A DNA stretch of 64,000 nucleotides, from positions 287,501-351,500 of the forward strand of contig JACEVL010001655.1 in assembly GCA_020284085.1 (NCBI GenBank). Reading direction: 5' to 3'. Numbering within the stretch: the stretch's first letter is position 1; each line of letters begins with the position of its first letter. A program made the position numbers and the translations under genes. The notes under the pieces are model-generated. The model saw only the letters and a program-made list of their open reading frames with translations. It was not told where the DNA came from and made no database searches. Origin of the DNA: Aporrectodea caliginosa (taxonomy: Eukaryota; Annelida; Clitellata; Crassiclitellata; Lumbricidae). Shown in pieces: positions 1 to 52,446 of this stretch.

Positions 1-512
1 TGATCCTTTATCATCTCGACGTTGTAGTCGTCGCCATAATAATCATCATCATCATCATCATTTGTAACAACAGCAACAACAACAACAGTATTCTAACCAC
101 CACCATATTCACCAGCTCCATTTTCCTCTGCAAAGAATTTATTTATTATATGCGCAGTTTCGTTGGCTTTTTACAACCACGAATCGCACTCCACATGAGC
201 GAATTGCTCTTACAAAATATGCTAGATGTGTGGTTATCAACAGATAATGACGTGGTGATTATTGCAATGATTAAGATGTTCTTGCTGTTGTTGTTGATGA
301 TGTCGATGACTATGACGGTGACGAAGACGATAATGCGTCACAATGTGGTGGTACATTGCGATACTTAGTCGTAATTATAGGCCTACACTTATATGTATAA
401 AATGTATGAGTCTATCCATGCGAGGGAATGTTTGAACGTGACTCCAATAATGTTTTGTTTTTTTGCCAGTAAAGTGTCTAGGGTTATGTCAACTTCTATT
501 TTATTCTGTCAG

Positions 513-624
513 ATTCGACATTTCTTCGGATCCCGGAAGAGAAGTCAGACACCGATTTGCAGTTAGCATCAAAGCCGAGGACGGAATCTACATGAAAGCA
601 ATGCCTAGAAAATATGTCATCTGA
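513..624 (+). CDS. Terminal exon (exon 11) of an upstream CYP4F-like P450 gene, partial
   Basis: A 112-bp block follows a TTCTGTCAG acceptor and reads in phase 2 as RFDISSDPGREVRHRF..., ending in TGA at 622-624. It has the same length and phase as the last exons of genes A and B in this window, and it encodes the C-terminal beta-sheet region behind the haem-binding loop of a CYP4 enzyme. The reading frame is intact. The rest of its gene would lie left of the window. The sequence around it is duplicated at 4590-5650, which carries a second copy of this exon, so it is not certain which copy the upstream gene uses. Confidence 0.75.
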
Positions 625-695
625 TTGTTCTAGACCATTCCTTTCGAATCAGCGACAAATATTCTTTCTCTTCCACGCTATAGTATCATTCTAAG

Positions 696-1032
696 GGTTA
701 CGCCTTGATAGTCCGAAGGTTCGATAGTCCAAAGGTTCGATAGTCCGAAGGTTCGATAGTCCGAAGATTCTGTAGTACTACATTAATCCGACATAAAATT
801 GTTGCATGAATTCAACTTCTACTTAGCCTACATTGCAATATCTTTTCATCATTCCAACTTTCATTTAAGCAGGGAGTATTTTCATCAATCCAACTTCTAT
901 TTAAGCAAGAATTCTGTTAATTAATCCAACTTCTACTCTAGCAAGAATTATTTTCATCCGTCAAGCTACTACGAATCTTCGGACTATCGAATCTTCGGAC
1001 TATCGAACCTTCGGACTTTCGACCTGTTACCC
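696..1032. mobile_element. Foldback (TU-like) element with tandem-repeat arms
   Basis: The element is flanked by 8-bp duplications ATTCTAAG (688-695 and 1033-1040). Its left arm holds tandem copies of a 16-bp unit close to GGTTCGATAGTCCGAA and its right arm holds the reverse complement. The middle (about 840-970) holds imperfect ~36-bp repeats around ATCCAACTTCTATTTAAGCA. The duplicated copy of this region at 5290-5340 lacks the element, giving an empty site. The architecture resembles sea-urchin TU elements as I remember them. No coding capacity is seen. Confidence 0.8.
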
Positions 1033-1328
1033 ATTCTAAGAGACGACAGTAGACGATTACAAGACTATATGGCATGATTGAAAGAATAACTACGACCTTT
1101 ACGTGACAAACATTAACTATCTAGCTATCTGAGTGTCGTGCAAAGCTTACTCATTTATTTCCGCTTGCTTAACGTCATCATCATCGTCATCACCATCATC
1201 TGTGGCATTTGGTTGTCTCCGAAGTTTTGCCGTTTCCACGATGTTTAGCCAGCCGTTTAGATTGTGCAGGTTATGTGCATCCCGAAGTTCAGTGGACTCG
1301 GGTGAACTTCCACTGTTCTTTTAGGCCT

Positions 1329-1585
1329 GTGGGGCGCTGTGCTGTAAGGGTATGTTCTGTGCCTTGCAGCCGGAGGGTTGCGGGTTCGAATCCACCTCAA
1401 GCCGACGCGTAGTGACCCTGGGCAAGTCCTTAACTCGCAATTGCTCATGCGTTTCGGCGTGAAACTCCGATTCAGTGTCCGCGCTGCAGTCGGAAGCGCC
1501 TCTGAGTAGAAATCTTGATGGGGCGCTATAATAAGTGCTCGTACATACATATGTGTGTCTGTATGTCTGTGTTTTGTATGTATAC
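1329..1585 (+). mobile_element. tRNA-derived SINE, family 2
   Basis: It opens with GGGGCGCTGTGCTGTAAGGG and has a B-box-like GGGTTCGAATCCACC, then a body ending near GGGGCGCTATAATAAGTGCT. Closely related copies lie at 16467-16690 (+) and 43253-43480 (-). AGGCCT occurs at both borders (1323-1328 and 1586-1591), and the paralogous sequence near 5605 has no insertion. Confidence 0.75.
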
Positions 1586-1779
1586 AGGCCTACATGCGTT
1601 CCGAGAGCACTCAGGCGGTCTTTTCCAACCCCTCGGAAAGCCCGAACTCAGTTTATCATTAACGTACATAATTATATCCATTGCTCTATATTGTTTTTAT
1701 TAACTTATTAACGAACTAAATAATTTAAAAATAAATAAAACCCTCTGTCTTCAAATATTGCTTACAACACCATTTGACT

Positions 1780-3385
1780 TGGAAAATAATTAGAAAATAT
1801 GACTTAGAAAATAATTAGAAAACATAACTTAGAAAATAATACAGAAAATATGACTTAGAAAATAATTAGAAAATATGACTTAGAAAATATGACTTAGAAA
1901 ATATGACTTAGAAAATAATTAGAAAATATGACTTAGAAAATAATTAGAAAATGTGACTTAGAAAATATTTATAAAATATGACTTAGAAAATACTTAGAAA
2001 ATATGACGTAGAAAATAATTAGAAAATATGACTTAGAAAATAATTAGAAAATATGACTTAGAAAATAATTAGAAAATGTGACTTTATAAAATAACTAGAA
2101 AATGAGACTTAGAAAATAATTAGAAAATAGGACTTAGAAAATAATTAGAAAATATGACTTAGAAAATAATTAGAAAATATGACTTGGAAAATAATTAGAA
2201 AATATGACTTAGAAAATAATTAGAAAATGTGACTTAGAAAATAATTAGAAAATATGACTTAGAAAATAATTGGAAAATATGACTTTATAAAATAATTAGA
2301 AAATATGACTTAGAAAATAATTAGAAAATATGACTTAGAAAATAATTAGAAAATATGACCTAGAAAATAATTAGAAAATATGACTTAGAGCATAATTAGA
2401 AAATATGACTTAGAAAATAATTAGAAAATATTTAGAAAATATGACTTAGAAAATACTTAGAAAATATGACTTAGAAAATAATTAGAAAATATGACTTAGA
2501 AAATATGACTTAGAAAATATGACTTAGAAAATAATTAGAAAATATGACTTAGAAAATAATTAGAAAATATGACTTAGAAAATATTTAGAAAATATGACTT
2601 AGAAAATACTTAGAAAATATGACGTAGAAAATAATTAGAAAATATGACTTAGAAAATAATTAGAAAATATGACTTAGAAAATAATTAGAAAATATGACTT
2701 AGAAAATAATTAGAAAATATGACTTTATAAAATAATTAGAAAATATGACTTAGAAAATAATTAGAAAATATGACTTAGAAAATAATTAGAAAATATGACT
2801 TAGAAAATAATTAGAAAATGTGACCTAGAAAATAATTAGAAAATATGACTTAGAAAATAATTGGAAAATATGACTTTATAAAATAATTAGAAAATATGAC
2901 TTAGAAAATAATTAGAAAATATGACTTAGAAAATAATTAGAAAATATGACTTTATAAAATAATTAGAAAATATGACTTAGAAAATAATTAGAAAATATGA
3001 CTTAGAAAATACTTAGAAAATATGACTTAGAAAATAATTAGAAAATATGACTTAGAAAATAATTAGAAAATATGACTTAGAAAATAATTAGAAAATATGA
3101 CTTAGAAAATAATTAGAAAATAAGTCTATCGACTTAGAAAATAAGTCTATCGACTTAGAAAATTAGTCTATCGACTTAGAAAATAAGTCTATCGACTTAG
3201 AAAATAATGTATCGACTTAGAAAATAATCTATCGACTTAGAAAATAATCTATCGACTTAGAAAATAATCTATCGACTTAGAAAATAATCTACCGACTTAG
3301 AAAATAATCTATCGACTTAGAAAATAATCTATCGACTTATAAAATAATCTATCGATTTAGAAAAAGATCTATCGACTTAAAAAGT
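1780..3385. repeat. 1.6-kb AT-rich minisatellite with two unit types
   Basis: From 1780 to about 3120 the DNA is a tandem array of a ~25-bp unit (ATATGACTTAGAAAATAATT plus AGAAA). Unit-length variants carry CTTTATAAAATAA or an extra TTTAGAAAATATGA. At about 3120 it switches to a ~20-bp unit, TCTATCGACTTAGAAAATAA, and decays by 3385. Both units share GACTTAGAAAATAA, so the second probably arose from the first. No coding potential. Confidence 0.95.
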
Positions 3386-4589
3386 AATCTATTGATATTA
3401 TATGGTATAATGACATTATTTGCTATTATAAAATATGATACTATCATATAATAATGAGTATAATCTACTGTTGAAATGATATGTGTACAAATATTATATT
3501 TGTACACCTAAATGGCTTCTCTCGAGTGCTATCTGTCAAATTTAAAGATATCAAATTTCAAAATGTTGTGTTCCTTGAACATTTAGTAAAACTACATCGT
3601 TAGGCCCTACCTCATGGCTTCACGATTCGGTAGTTGATTCCTTCTCGTTTGGATTGTGTACCATTTATAAACTATTTATGCTAATTATGTCTGGTCAGCA
3701 ATATGTTTACCTTAAGGCTTATAGCGCTCTTAGAAATTGAACGTATTTTCTAGTTTTTATATTAAATTCAATAAGTGTCTGGTTTGCTAGTATTGTCTGC
3801 AGTCAAAAGCGACACAAACTACATCTTAGCAACGAGTGACATCTGGTTCCAACAAGCATTGAAATGATGAAGCAATTTTGTTCCGATGACTGCTTAAAAT
3901 TAGTGTGGAAATTCAAAAAAGTTTTAAGTGAGGAGGGGCACATCCCCCTCCCCAAACCCCTCCCCTGCTCGGCGCTGCAGGCCACAGCGATCGTCCTTCG
4001 GACGCCCGTTCATCGTATCCCTCCACTGACCTTCGTCCCCCGGGCATGCTAACAAAAGCAAACCGAGATGCGGAAATCCAACGAAAGCCGAGTTCTAAAA
4101 ATGTAACCAACAAAACTCGGACATATAGCGAAACGAGAATGCAGAAACTCAGAGGAAATAAACACAAGGGCAACAGAACAAGACGCGATTTGTTGGGTAA
4201 AAAGAGACACTGCAATCGTGTTCGTAAACCCCAAATTTCAAAAGCTATAGCCTTCTCTAAAGCTAAGCGCAGAGCACAAGTTTATTCACGGGCGGTGCGT
4301 CGCATCAGAGCTGCTGTCCAGAGCGATATCCAGTGGAGGTGTGAATTCAGAAATATAACTTGAGAACTTAACCCTACAATCGGCAATACCAATGCCCAGG
4401 CCATTTCGACCTCTTTTCTTTTCTTATGCTAATGCATTTAACCTGTATGTACTAAGCTGCGGTTTGCAGCCTGATTGGTTCTAATAAACGAATAGGCTAT
4501 ATACATATATTTGCCAGATAGATTAGAGAGAGGAGGCAGAGCAGCTTGCTAGAGTCCAGCCAACGAATGAACCCACTGGATAACATATT
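3386..4589. other. Gene-free spacer, partly duplicated downstream of gene A
   Basis: No supportable gene. The stretch 4046-4600 is similar to 32950-33229 plus 33620-33690, the 3' flank of gene A, and so belongs to the repeating P450 unit. A 105-codon basic ORF at 4046-4363 is not conserved as a frame in the homologous copy and is not called. Confidence 0.6.
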
Positions 4590-5650
4590 GTGATGCTTCA
4601 TCGTCTTCGTCATTGTAGTCGTCGTCGTCATCATCATCATCATAATCCTCTTCCCCTCCTCTTACTCCTCCTCCTCATCATCATTTTCATCATCTTCATC
4701 AGCAACAACAACATCGTAATCATCACCATTTTCACCTGCTCCATTTTCCTCTGCAATGAATTTATTTATAAAATGCGTAATTTCGTTGGCTTCTTGCAAC
4801 CACGAGTCGCACTCTGCGCTAGCGAATTGCTTATGCGCAATGTGATAGATATGTAGTAAATATAAGAAAATGGCGTGGCGATTATGGTGATGATTAGAAT
4901 GTTCTTGCTGCTGTTGTTTATGATGTTGATTACTATGACGGTGACGACGGTAATGAGGAAGAAAATAATGCGTCACAATGTGATGGTACATTGCGATATT
5001 TAGTCGTAATTATACACTATGTATAAAATGTAATGAATCGATCCAAGCGAGGGTATGTTTGCATGTGACTCCAATAAAGTTATTCTTGATAATAAGTATC
5101 TGGAGTTATCGTCAACTTTTGTTTTACTATGACAGATTCGACATTTCTTTGGATCCTGGAAGAAAAGTCAGACACGGAATTGCAGTTATCATGAAAGCCG
5201 AAGACGGAATCTACATGAAAGCAACGCCTAGAAAATAATGTCATCTGATTGTTCTAGACCATTCCTTTCGAATCAGCCACGAATATTCTTTCCTTCCACC
5301 CTAGTATAATACTAAGAGCCGATAGTAGACGATAATAGACGATTTGGCATGATTGAAAGCGTAAACTACGTCCTCAATCGTGACAAACAATAATTAATTA
5401 TCTAGATATATATACAAGTGTAACGCGAAGCTTACTCATTTATTTTCCGCTTGCTTAACGTCGTCATCATCATCGTCATAATCATCATCTGTGGCATGTT
5501 CCTCTCCGAAGTTTTGCCGTTTCCACCAACCGTTTTTATTGTGGGCTCTTCTTCTGATTGTGTGCAACCCAAAGTTCAGTGGACTCGATTCAACTTCCAC
5601 TGTTCTTTTAGACCTACATGTGTGCCGAGGCGCCCAGTGGGTCTTAACCA
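4590..5650 (+). repeat. Second copy of the P450 terminal-exon module (segmental duplication of 1-1330)
   Basis: This segment aligns by eye with 1-1330: the CAT/CAG-rich start, the stretch around TCGTTGGCTTCTTGCAACCA, the P450 terminal exon, and the tail around AGTTCAGTGGACTCG. The first copy carries two later insertions, at 696-1032 and 1329-1585, that are absent here. A third, exon-less copy lies at 33640-34190 behind gene A. Confidence 0.85.
5136..5238 (+). pseudogene. Orphan CYP4F-like terminal exon
   Basis: After a CTATGACAG acceptor the frame reads RFDISLDPGRKVRHGI... and ends at TAA (5236-5238). An extra base near the end shifts the usual ...V-I-stop ending, so the peptide stops right after TPRK. 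No exon 10 (haem-loop NCIGQHF) precedes it between 625 and 5135. It is therefore either a relic of tandem duplication or an alternative last exon for the gene that ends at 513-624. I favour a relic. Confidence 0.75.
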
Positions 5651-6550
5651 ACCTCTCGGAGGCCCGGAAATCACTGCTCGCAAGGCCCTGGTGTGGTCAC
5701 ATACCGCACAACCGCAGCGCGCGATGTGTCCAGTTGTTTGAACTTGTTGCATAAATTTGAGTAGGCGCATTTAAAGCAGCGAATAACAGCAATAGGTTTT
5801 TTCATAAAGTCGGTTGCGGATGACAGAGTTTGAGCAGTTGAAGTTGTTTTCGTGACCCAGAAAACTCTTAGACCTGATACAAAACGACAGGCCGGTTCAT
5901 TTAGCCCTAAGCTATGTAGGCGTCCTTATATGGGCCATACTGGCGAAATCCTTAACTATATCGTGTGTACACATTTTGTGTGTACATGATTTCTGCAGCA
6001 ACGTAGGCCTACGTAAAATGGGTCGACCCTGCGAATATGTCGGGTGATATTAACCACGGCTGCCCGTCTGAATAAGACCACATCATTTTAAAACCCCAGT
6101 TTACGAACCGTGATTATGAACCATTGAAAGACAGTAGCAATGGGACAGTGCTTTTGTTTACAACAACTCGCGTAGCAAAGCATCGAAGGTCAACTACCGA
6201 CGTCATTATGCAGACCTGTGGTGTTGACTTGCATCTGAAACAGAAATCGACGTTTGTTCCCTAATAAATTTAACACATCGATCGACGACCTCTGTAACGA
6301 AGGTGCTGCTTTACCAATTCTTCATCATTAACTACATATTGAGTAACTATCATCCTCCTTGTGCTTTTAAGTCTATGTAAATCTAGACTAGCTTACTGGA
6401 AGCGAGGACCTAAAGAGGCACGGCACACATTCATAAAAATATTTCCCATAAAACTAGGAAGTTGCTTCAATTATCATTTCTAGATCGGTAGCTTTTAACA
6501 GTTTTTTCCAAAAAGCTGTGTTGTTAAGACTGGTCTTGGAGCTCTCTAAG
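5651..6550. other. Intergenic stretch, nothing recognised
   Basis: No gene, RNA or element that I can support. Short ORFs here have no family features. Confidence 0.5.
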
Positions 6551-6551
6551 C

Positions 6552-6790
6552 CCGATAGCGCATTGGATAACATCTGGCGTAGAGAGCGAGAGGTACCGAG
6601 TTCGAGCCCCGTAGGACGGACATGCTTTGTAGGCTGCTATTAGCGCCGTGTATTGCAGGCTGTCTGTTCTGTTAGTAGTTAGCCTAAGATTGTTTCAATT
6701 GCATAACATGTAAATGTACAGCGCAGTGCGTTTGTCAGGCGCTTGATTAAAGAAAAGATATTATATTATTATTATTATTATTATTATTAG
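6552..6790 (+). mobile_element. tRNA-derived SINE, family 1, with ATT tail
   Basis: The head GATAGCGCATTGGATAACA and the B-box-like GTACCGAGTTCGAGCCCCG are followed by GTATTGCAGGCTGTCTGTTC and a 3' end TCAGGCGCTTGATTAAAG with a short (ATT)n tail. Related copies lie at 11881-12120 (+), 15570-15850 (-) and 16105-16250 (-). Confidence 0.8.
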
Positions 6791-7019
6791 GCAGAAGCAG
6801 TGGTATATGATTTTTTTACCGAACGAAGCATAGTGGAGGGTGGATTTTGTAGAGAAATGTAAATGTAAATTCAAATACTCGAAATTTCTCTTCGCCACAC
6901 AGAAACTGCGTGAGGTCGACCACCTTAATTTCCGACGCTATATCTAATCAAACTCCGCAATAGCGAGGTTGCCTTTTCCGTTTCGGTGCATGGTCAGAAT
7001 CCGAGGAGACATTCTGGTG

Positions 7020-7440
7020 CTACTGTGGTAGCAAGAGTGCTGCGATTAATGAAGCACCCTGCGTAAAATTGACATGTTATTATAATTTAAGATCGTTCTT
7101 CAGTACAGTCCAATTAGCTGACTCTAAGTGTATTTTGACAAAGGAACTTGTGAAGCTGGACTTGTAGACCAAAATTCTCAACGTCCAATTTGCATAATTC
7201 ACGAAACTCCTCGAACGCGAAAATAGTTAAAGTGTTCACAGTTCTTGACCTAGTAATATACGAAAACTGTTCAACAGAGGTTCATTTTTTTCGATTAGAT
7301 TACTGTGCCCCATTTTCATGACCAGAAGTTTAATAATGTCATCAACAATTAAGAAAAACTTACAAGGTGACCAGCAAGCCTCGTGTAATCTCTCAGTTAA
7401 GGAAGACCTTGTTGTAGCTTGAACTTTGTCATTACTTTAC
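7020..7440. promoter_or_regulatory. Paralogue-conserved upstream block of gene A
   Basis: This block aligns by eye with 53360-53740 upstream of gene C, for example GTGCTGCGATTAATGAAGCA and ACCCTGCGTAAAATTGACAT. It lies about 1 kb before the start codon. It may be shared cis-regulatory DNA or simply duplicated flank; the sequence alone cannot decide. Confidence 0.4.
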
Positions 7441-7471
7441 CCGGCTCTGCTGCTAGATTGGACCTCTGGAT

Positions 7472-7843
7472 CAGTGCTTCCGAAAGTGGTGGTCGGCGGA
7501 CCGGTTTCGGTCTGCGAGCCCTCAGTTGCCGGTCCGAAAACTGAGTCAAGAAACTGGTCAAATTGTCTCGGAATCAAGAAATGGCTATTACATTTTTAAA
7601 AGTCATAGTAAGAAACACTATTAGGCCAGTATTTAAAGGGCAGTAGGGTCACACAATTGGTTGGACATGCATTTAAATCAATTTTATCACATATTTGAGA
7701 AATTTAGGCGATCGAAAACGAAAAAGAGAAATTATTAATAAATTTGTCACCGGTACTACTGCTGTGGGAAATTCCTGCCGGTCCGTGACACTGAAAAGAT
7801 AATTCCTGCCGGTCCAAGACACTGAAAAGTTTGGAAAGCACTT
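7472..7843. mobile_element. hAT-like MITE
   Basis: It starts CAGTGCTTCCGAAAGTGGTG and ends in the inverse sequence TTTGGAAAGCACTT, between near-identical 8-bp flanks CTCTGGAT (7464-7471) and CTCTAGAT (7844-7851). It is homologous throughout to 17336-17709. The 8-bp duplication and CAGTG ends fit the hAT superfamily. Non-coding. Confidence 0.75.
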
Positions 7844-8211
7844 CTCTAGATAATTTGACTCGATACATAACATGCGAAATTTAGCTGCAGGCTGCTATAC
7901 TATTATGTGGTGGGACATCTATGTGTTTCGGAACCGTTCAACACACAATTATGTTCAGCCTATGTTCATTACACAGGTTGCAGTTGTAAAAAAGCTATAG
8001 ATAGACATATGCGTAGCCCAATTTTGAGGTACTTAGCACTTAACATACTGTGCTTACTCAAATGCTCAGCATCATCCTACGAATACCGTTGCCATCACAT
8101 TCGCTTCCCAGCTTGCAGACGTGACTTGATATAGCGCCTATGCGAGTGCAGATCCTTCTCAAGCATTATATGTCTGGCGTTCAAAAATGTCGAAGATTGG
8201 TATTATAATTA

Positions 8212-8276
8212 CCATGCACATTCATGTCGACAGACAAAAGAACCCGCTGACAACAGTATCTTACCGCAATAGCACT
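8212..8276 (+). promoter_or_regulatory. Conserved promoter-proximal or 5'UTR block, gene A
   Basis: The word pattern GACAGACAAA-GAACCCGCTGACAACA-TCTTACCGCAA is shared with 34911-34966 (gene B) and 54545-54600 (gene C), always 60-90 bp before the ATG. Conservation in all three paralogues suggests transcription-start or 5'UTR sequence. No TATA box is obvious. Confidence 0.45.
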
Positions 8277-8362
8277 GTCGTTTGTCGATAAGGACTTCCG
8301 TGAAATATTTTGAACAGACTGGAAGGCCTATAGGCTATTCGCAGATAGCTTCTGTCGACAGA

Positions 8363-32119
<23,757 letters not shown>

Positions 32120-32217
32120 TTGTTCTAAATCATACCCTTCGATTCAACTACGTTAAAGACCACGTTCATAGTTTCGATATATCGTCTTAGTCTTACACAG
32201 TATGTACGGTCTGACAA

Positions 32218-32223
32218 AATAAA
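32218..32223 (+). terminator. Polyadenylation signal AATAAA, gene A
   Basis: AATAAA lies 99 bp past the gene A stop codon. Gene B has AATAAA at the same distance (51871-51876), which supports both. Confidence 0.6.
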
Positions 32224-33229
32224 CCTAAACACTGAACCATGCAGAAAGACAATTGCTGCAATATCTCTATTGTGGTTCAGAGTTACGAATTAAACTAATT
32301 TGTTTCAGCTTATTATCCACATTAAATTGACATCCGCTTTGCCTGTCTTGTCATGTTTCGACCAGGATTCGATAGCTTTAACTCTGATTTACCGGATTGT
32401 AACTTGGCATATCTGAAAAACAGATGTAAGTAAGTATATCCTTTATTCAAACAATTGCTGACTGCACTTTGGTGTGCATGAAAGTTTTAAGAATCGTGAA
32501 CGAATCATCTTTATTGTAATAAGAACTTAAGTCATCCTGATTATAAATGTTTTTCCGTGCTAAGGTATCTCCTTCTGTGATTATTCTGTTGTGATTCGCA
32601 ATGATAGCTCACTGGATATTACCGTCGACTCTTGCTTTATGCATCAAGATAGCAGCTTAATGGAAGTGAATACACGAGATTAGATCAGAAGAGATTTGAA
32701 TTAGATTGGATTAGACCAGGTCAGACATAGAAGGAGAGAATCGTATGTCCTACTCTGTACGATATACATTCGGCGTTTTAGGTTCTCATACTAGTAGAAG
32801 GTCAAATAGATGGACAAGTGAACTAGCAGGGACTCGGGAAACTCGGTATTTAAATTAATGGCGTTGAATGATATCATAGTAGCAGAAACTCAAAGAAACA
32901 GATATACCGATTTCTAATACCTTAATTAAAATTAATGAAAAACACACGAACAGAAGCAAACCAGGACGCCGGAAAAAGTCGATCTTGAGAAACTCAGACA
33001 AACACAAAAGCGAGAAAGCAGAAACTCAAGCAAAATAACCACAAAAGGCATCCGAACAGGTAGCAGCGATTTGTTGGGTTCAAAGAAACTGCAATCGTAT
33101 TCTTAAACTAGAAATTTTTAAGGGCTAATCTAAATCTTCGCGCAAAGCAACAACTTATTCATGAGCGATTCGACGTATCATAGCCTTAGAAGGGCTGTCC
33201 TGAGAGCGATGTCTAATGGAGGTCCGAGT

Positions 33230-33619
33230 CCGGTTCGCATATACCCAAATCCCAACCCGTACAGCAGGTCATAAATATAATGTAATAGTGAAACTAGAAG
33301 TTGGATGTGCGATAAAAACATGGTATTAATTCTAAATTATTGCAGTGACATTAGAAGCTGGTTGAGCATGTTTATAGCAGAAATAGAAGCTGGATCAGCG
33401 ATTAAAAAATTATTTAAATGCTAAATTATTGCGGTAAAACTAGAAGTTGGATGAGCGATTAATATATTTTTTAGTACGCCTAGAGGTAGAAGTTGGATGA
33501 GGGCTGGAAATATGTTATAGTAGAAGTAGAAGTTGGATGAACGATGAAAACATGCCTACAAAATGTTTCGAATATTTATGAACTGCCATACCGGTTGGGA
33601 TTTGGGTAAATACGTCCGG
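33230..33619. mobile_element. Foldback element with internal GAAGTTGGATGA repeats
   Basis: Inverted ends about 45 bp long (CCGGTTCGCATATACCCAAA / TTTGGGTAAATACGTCCGG) enclose at least five imperfect repeats of a unit around AGAAGTTGGATGARCGAT. The inner unit resembles, inverted, the interior of the 696-1032 and 57805-58291 elements. A clean target duplication was not found. Confidence 0.7.
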
Positions 33620-33639
33620 TTGCCAAAGAGACCAGGGAG

Positions 33640-33847
33640 AGAAGGCAGAGCAGCTGCTAGAGTCCATCCACCCGCTGCACCCACCGGATAACATATCAAC
33701 AACAAGAACAACAACAACGGCAAGAACATCCTAATAACCGCCATAATTACCAGCGCCAGAAGGAAGTGACGCTGGTGATTGTTATAATAGTGGTGATTGG
33801 AATGCTCTTGTTGTTCGCGTTGTTGTCGTCGTTGTTGTTGTTGTTGT

Positions 33848-33942
<95 letters not shown>

Positions 33943-33984
33943 ATGACGACGACAACTACGACGACGATGATTTTGATGATTTTT

Positions 33985-34048
<64 letters not shown>

Positions 34049-34190
34049 CGACGACGACGAAATCACGTTACAATAATGATGTAGGCAACATTGCGATGTA
34101 TACATTTATATGTATACAGCGCATGAGTCGATCCAGGCGACGGAATGTTTGACAACATGTCATCTGATTGTTCTAGACCATAATTTATGG
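33640..34190 (+). repeat. Third terminal-exon module, exon deleted, with GAT microsatellites
   Basis: CAGAGCAGCTGCTAGAGTCC and the sequence up to GGAATGTTTGA match 4540-5055. The match then jumps straight to GTCATCTGATTGTTCTAGAC, which in the other copies follows the P450 terminal exon. The exon and its flanks are thus deleted here. (GAT)n arrays lie at 33848-33940 and 33985-34048. Confidence 0.75.
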
Positions 34191-34910
34191 TGACTTTGCA
34201 TTGCTCTCATCGTTATCAGCATTAATCGAATTTTTTGCTGTTTCAATATGTTGCGTAAATTTGGGAATTCCCAGTTTAAATTACTCTCTGTCAAATTATT
34301 TCTTTCTAATAAATTCAAGATTATAAGGCAAAGAATAATATCATCAGAGAATTTTGAATAGTATCGATTTTTGATGATAGAATTTGAGCCGTCCGAGTTG
34401 TTTCTGTGACACAGAAAACCAATTGTCGACTTGCTGGTGGCTGACATAAAGCATGCTACAGTTACTGTAGAGCTCCATATTATGCCAACTTTATCTGTGG
34501 GCTGCTATATTGTCTGTGGTGTTATCTCTGGTTTCCGCACCGATCAATATGTACGTTCGGCCAATGTTCATTAGGCTATACAGGTCGTAGCTGTAAAAAA
34601 AGAGATGGATAGACATATGCATAGTCACAATTTTGAGGCACTTATCACGTTAAATACTTTGCATATGCAAATCTTATGCATCGTCCTGCGTAGGCCTATA
34701 CCGTTGTCATCACATTCGCGTTCCAGCTTGCGGACTTGAACTGAGCCATTTAGATTAAGAGTGGACCAAGTACATATGATTTCCATAGTACTTATTACTT
34801 GCACTGTTAATCTAAAGTGCTCAACTGATATAGCGCCTATACGAGTGCTGGTCCTTCTCAAGCATCATATGTCTCATGTTGAAAAATGTCCAAGATTTAC
34901 ATAAAACTAC

Positions 34911-34966
34911 AATGCACATCAACAGACAAACGAACCCGCTCACAACACTGTCTTACCGCAAAAGCT
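34911..34966 (+). promoter_or_regulatory. Conserved promoter-proximal or 5'UTR block, gene B
   Basis: AATGCACATCAACAGACAAA, then GAACCCGCTCACAACACTGT and CTTACCGCAA, correspond to 8212-8276 in gene A and 54545-54600 in gene C. Confidence 0.45.
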
Positions 34967-35026
34967 CTCGGGTGAAATATTTTGAAACTGGAAGGTCTCT
35001 ATTCGCAGATAGCTTCTCTTGACAGA

Positions 35027-51772
<16,746 letters not shown>

Positions 51773-51870
51773 TTGTTCTACACTATGCCTTTCGAATCAA
51801 CTACGTTCAAGACTACGTTCCTAGTTTCGAGATATCGTCTTAGTGTTACACACTAAGCACGCTCTGAGAG

Positions 51871-51876
51871 AATAAA
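51871..51876 (+). terminator. Polyadenylation signal AATAAA, gene B
   Basis: AATAAA lies 99 bp past the gene B stop, matching the position in gene A. Confidence 0.6.
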
Positions 51877-52185
51877 CTTAAACACTCAACCATGCAAAAA
51901 GACAATAATTGCTGTAGTATCTGTATTGTGGTTCAGAGCTCGGAATAGCTTATTATCCAATTTAAGTGACTCCCTCTGTGTCTGTCTTGTCATATTTCGA
52001 CCTAGATTCGATAGCTTTAACTCTGGTATCTCTGATTAACCGGATTTTGACTTGGAATAAAGAAACAGATATGATTTGCATTTTGCACTGAAAGCTCACT
52101 GAAAATTACAGTCGACTGGTGGGTGCTTTATGCATTAAGATAGCAGCTTTATGGAAGTGATTAGATGAACTCTGATAAGAAGAGA

Positions 52186-52446
52186 TTAGAATTAGATTAG
52201 ATTAGATTAGATTAGATTAGAATTAGATTAGATTAGATTAGATTAGAATTAGATTAGATTAGATTAGAATTAGATTAGAATTAGATTAGATTAGATTAGA
52301 ATTAGATTAGATTAGATTAGAATTAGATTAGAATTAGATTAGATTAGAATTAGATTAGATTAGATTAGATTAGATTAGAATTAGATTAGATTAGATTAGA
52401 TTAGATTAGAATTAGATTAGATTAGATTAGAATTAGATTAGATTAG
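52186..52446. repeat. ATTAG / AATTAGATTAG satellite array
   Basis: About 260 bp of GATTA pentamers, with GAATTA hexamers at intervals of 10-25 bp. The equivalent place behind gene A (32677-32720) holds only a few diverged copies, so the array expanded in gene B's flank. Confidence 0.92.

Noticed and set aside
1780..3385. CRISPR-like regular repeats
   Set aside because: Repeats are directly adjacent with no unique spacers, and the genome is eukaryotic; this is a minisatellite.
4046..4363. 105-codon Lys/Arg-rich ORF
   Set aside because: The homologous duplicated sequence at 32950-33229 does not keep the frame, so there is no sign of coding constraint.
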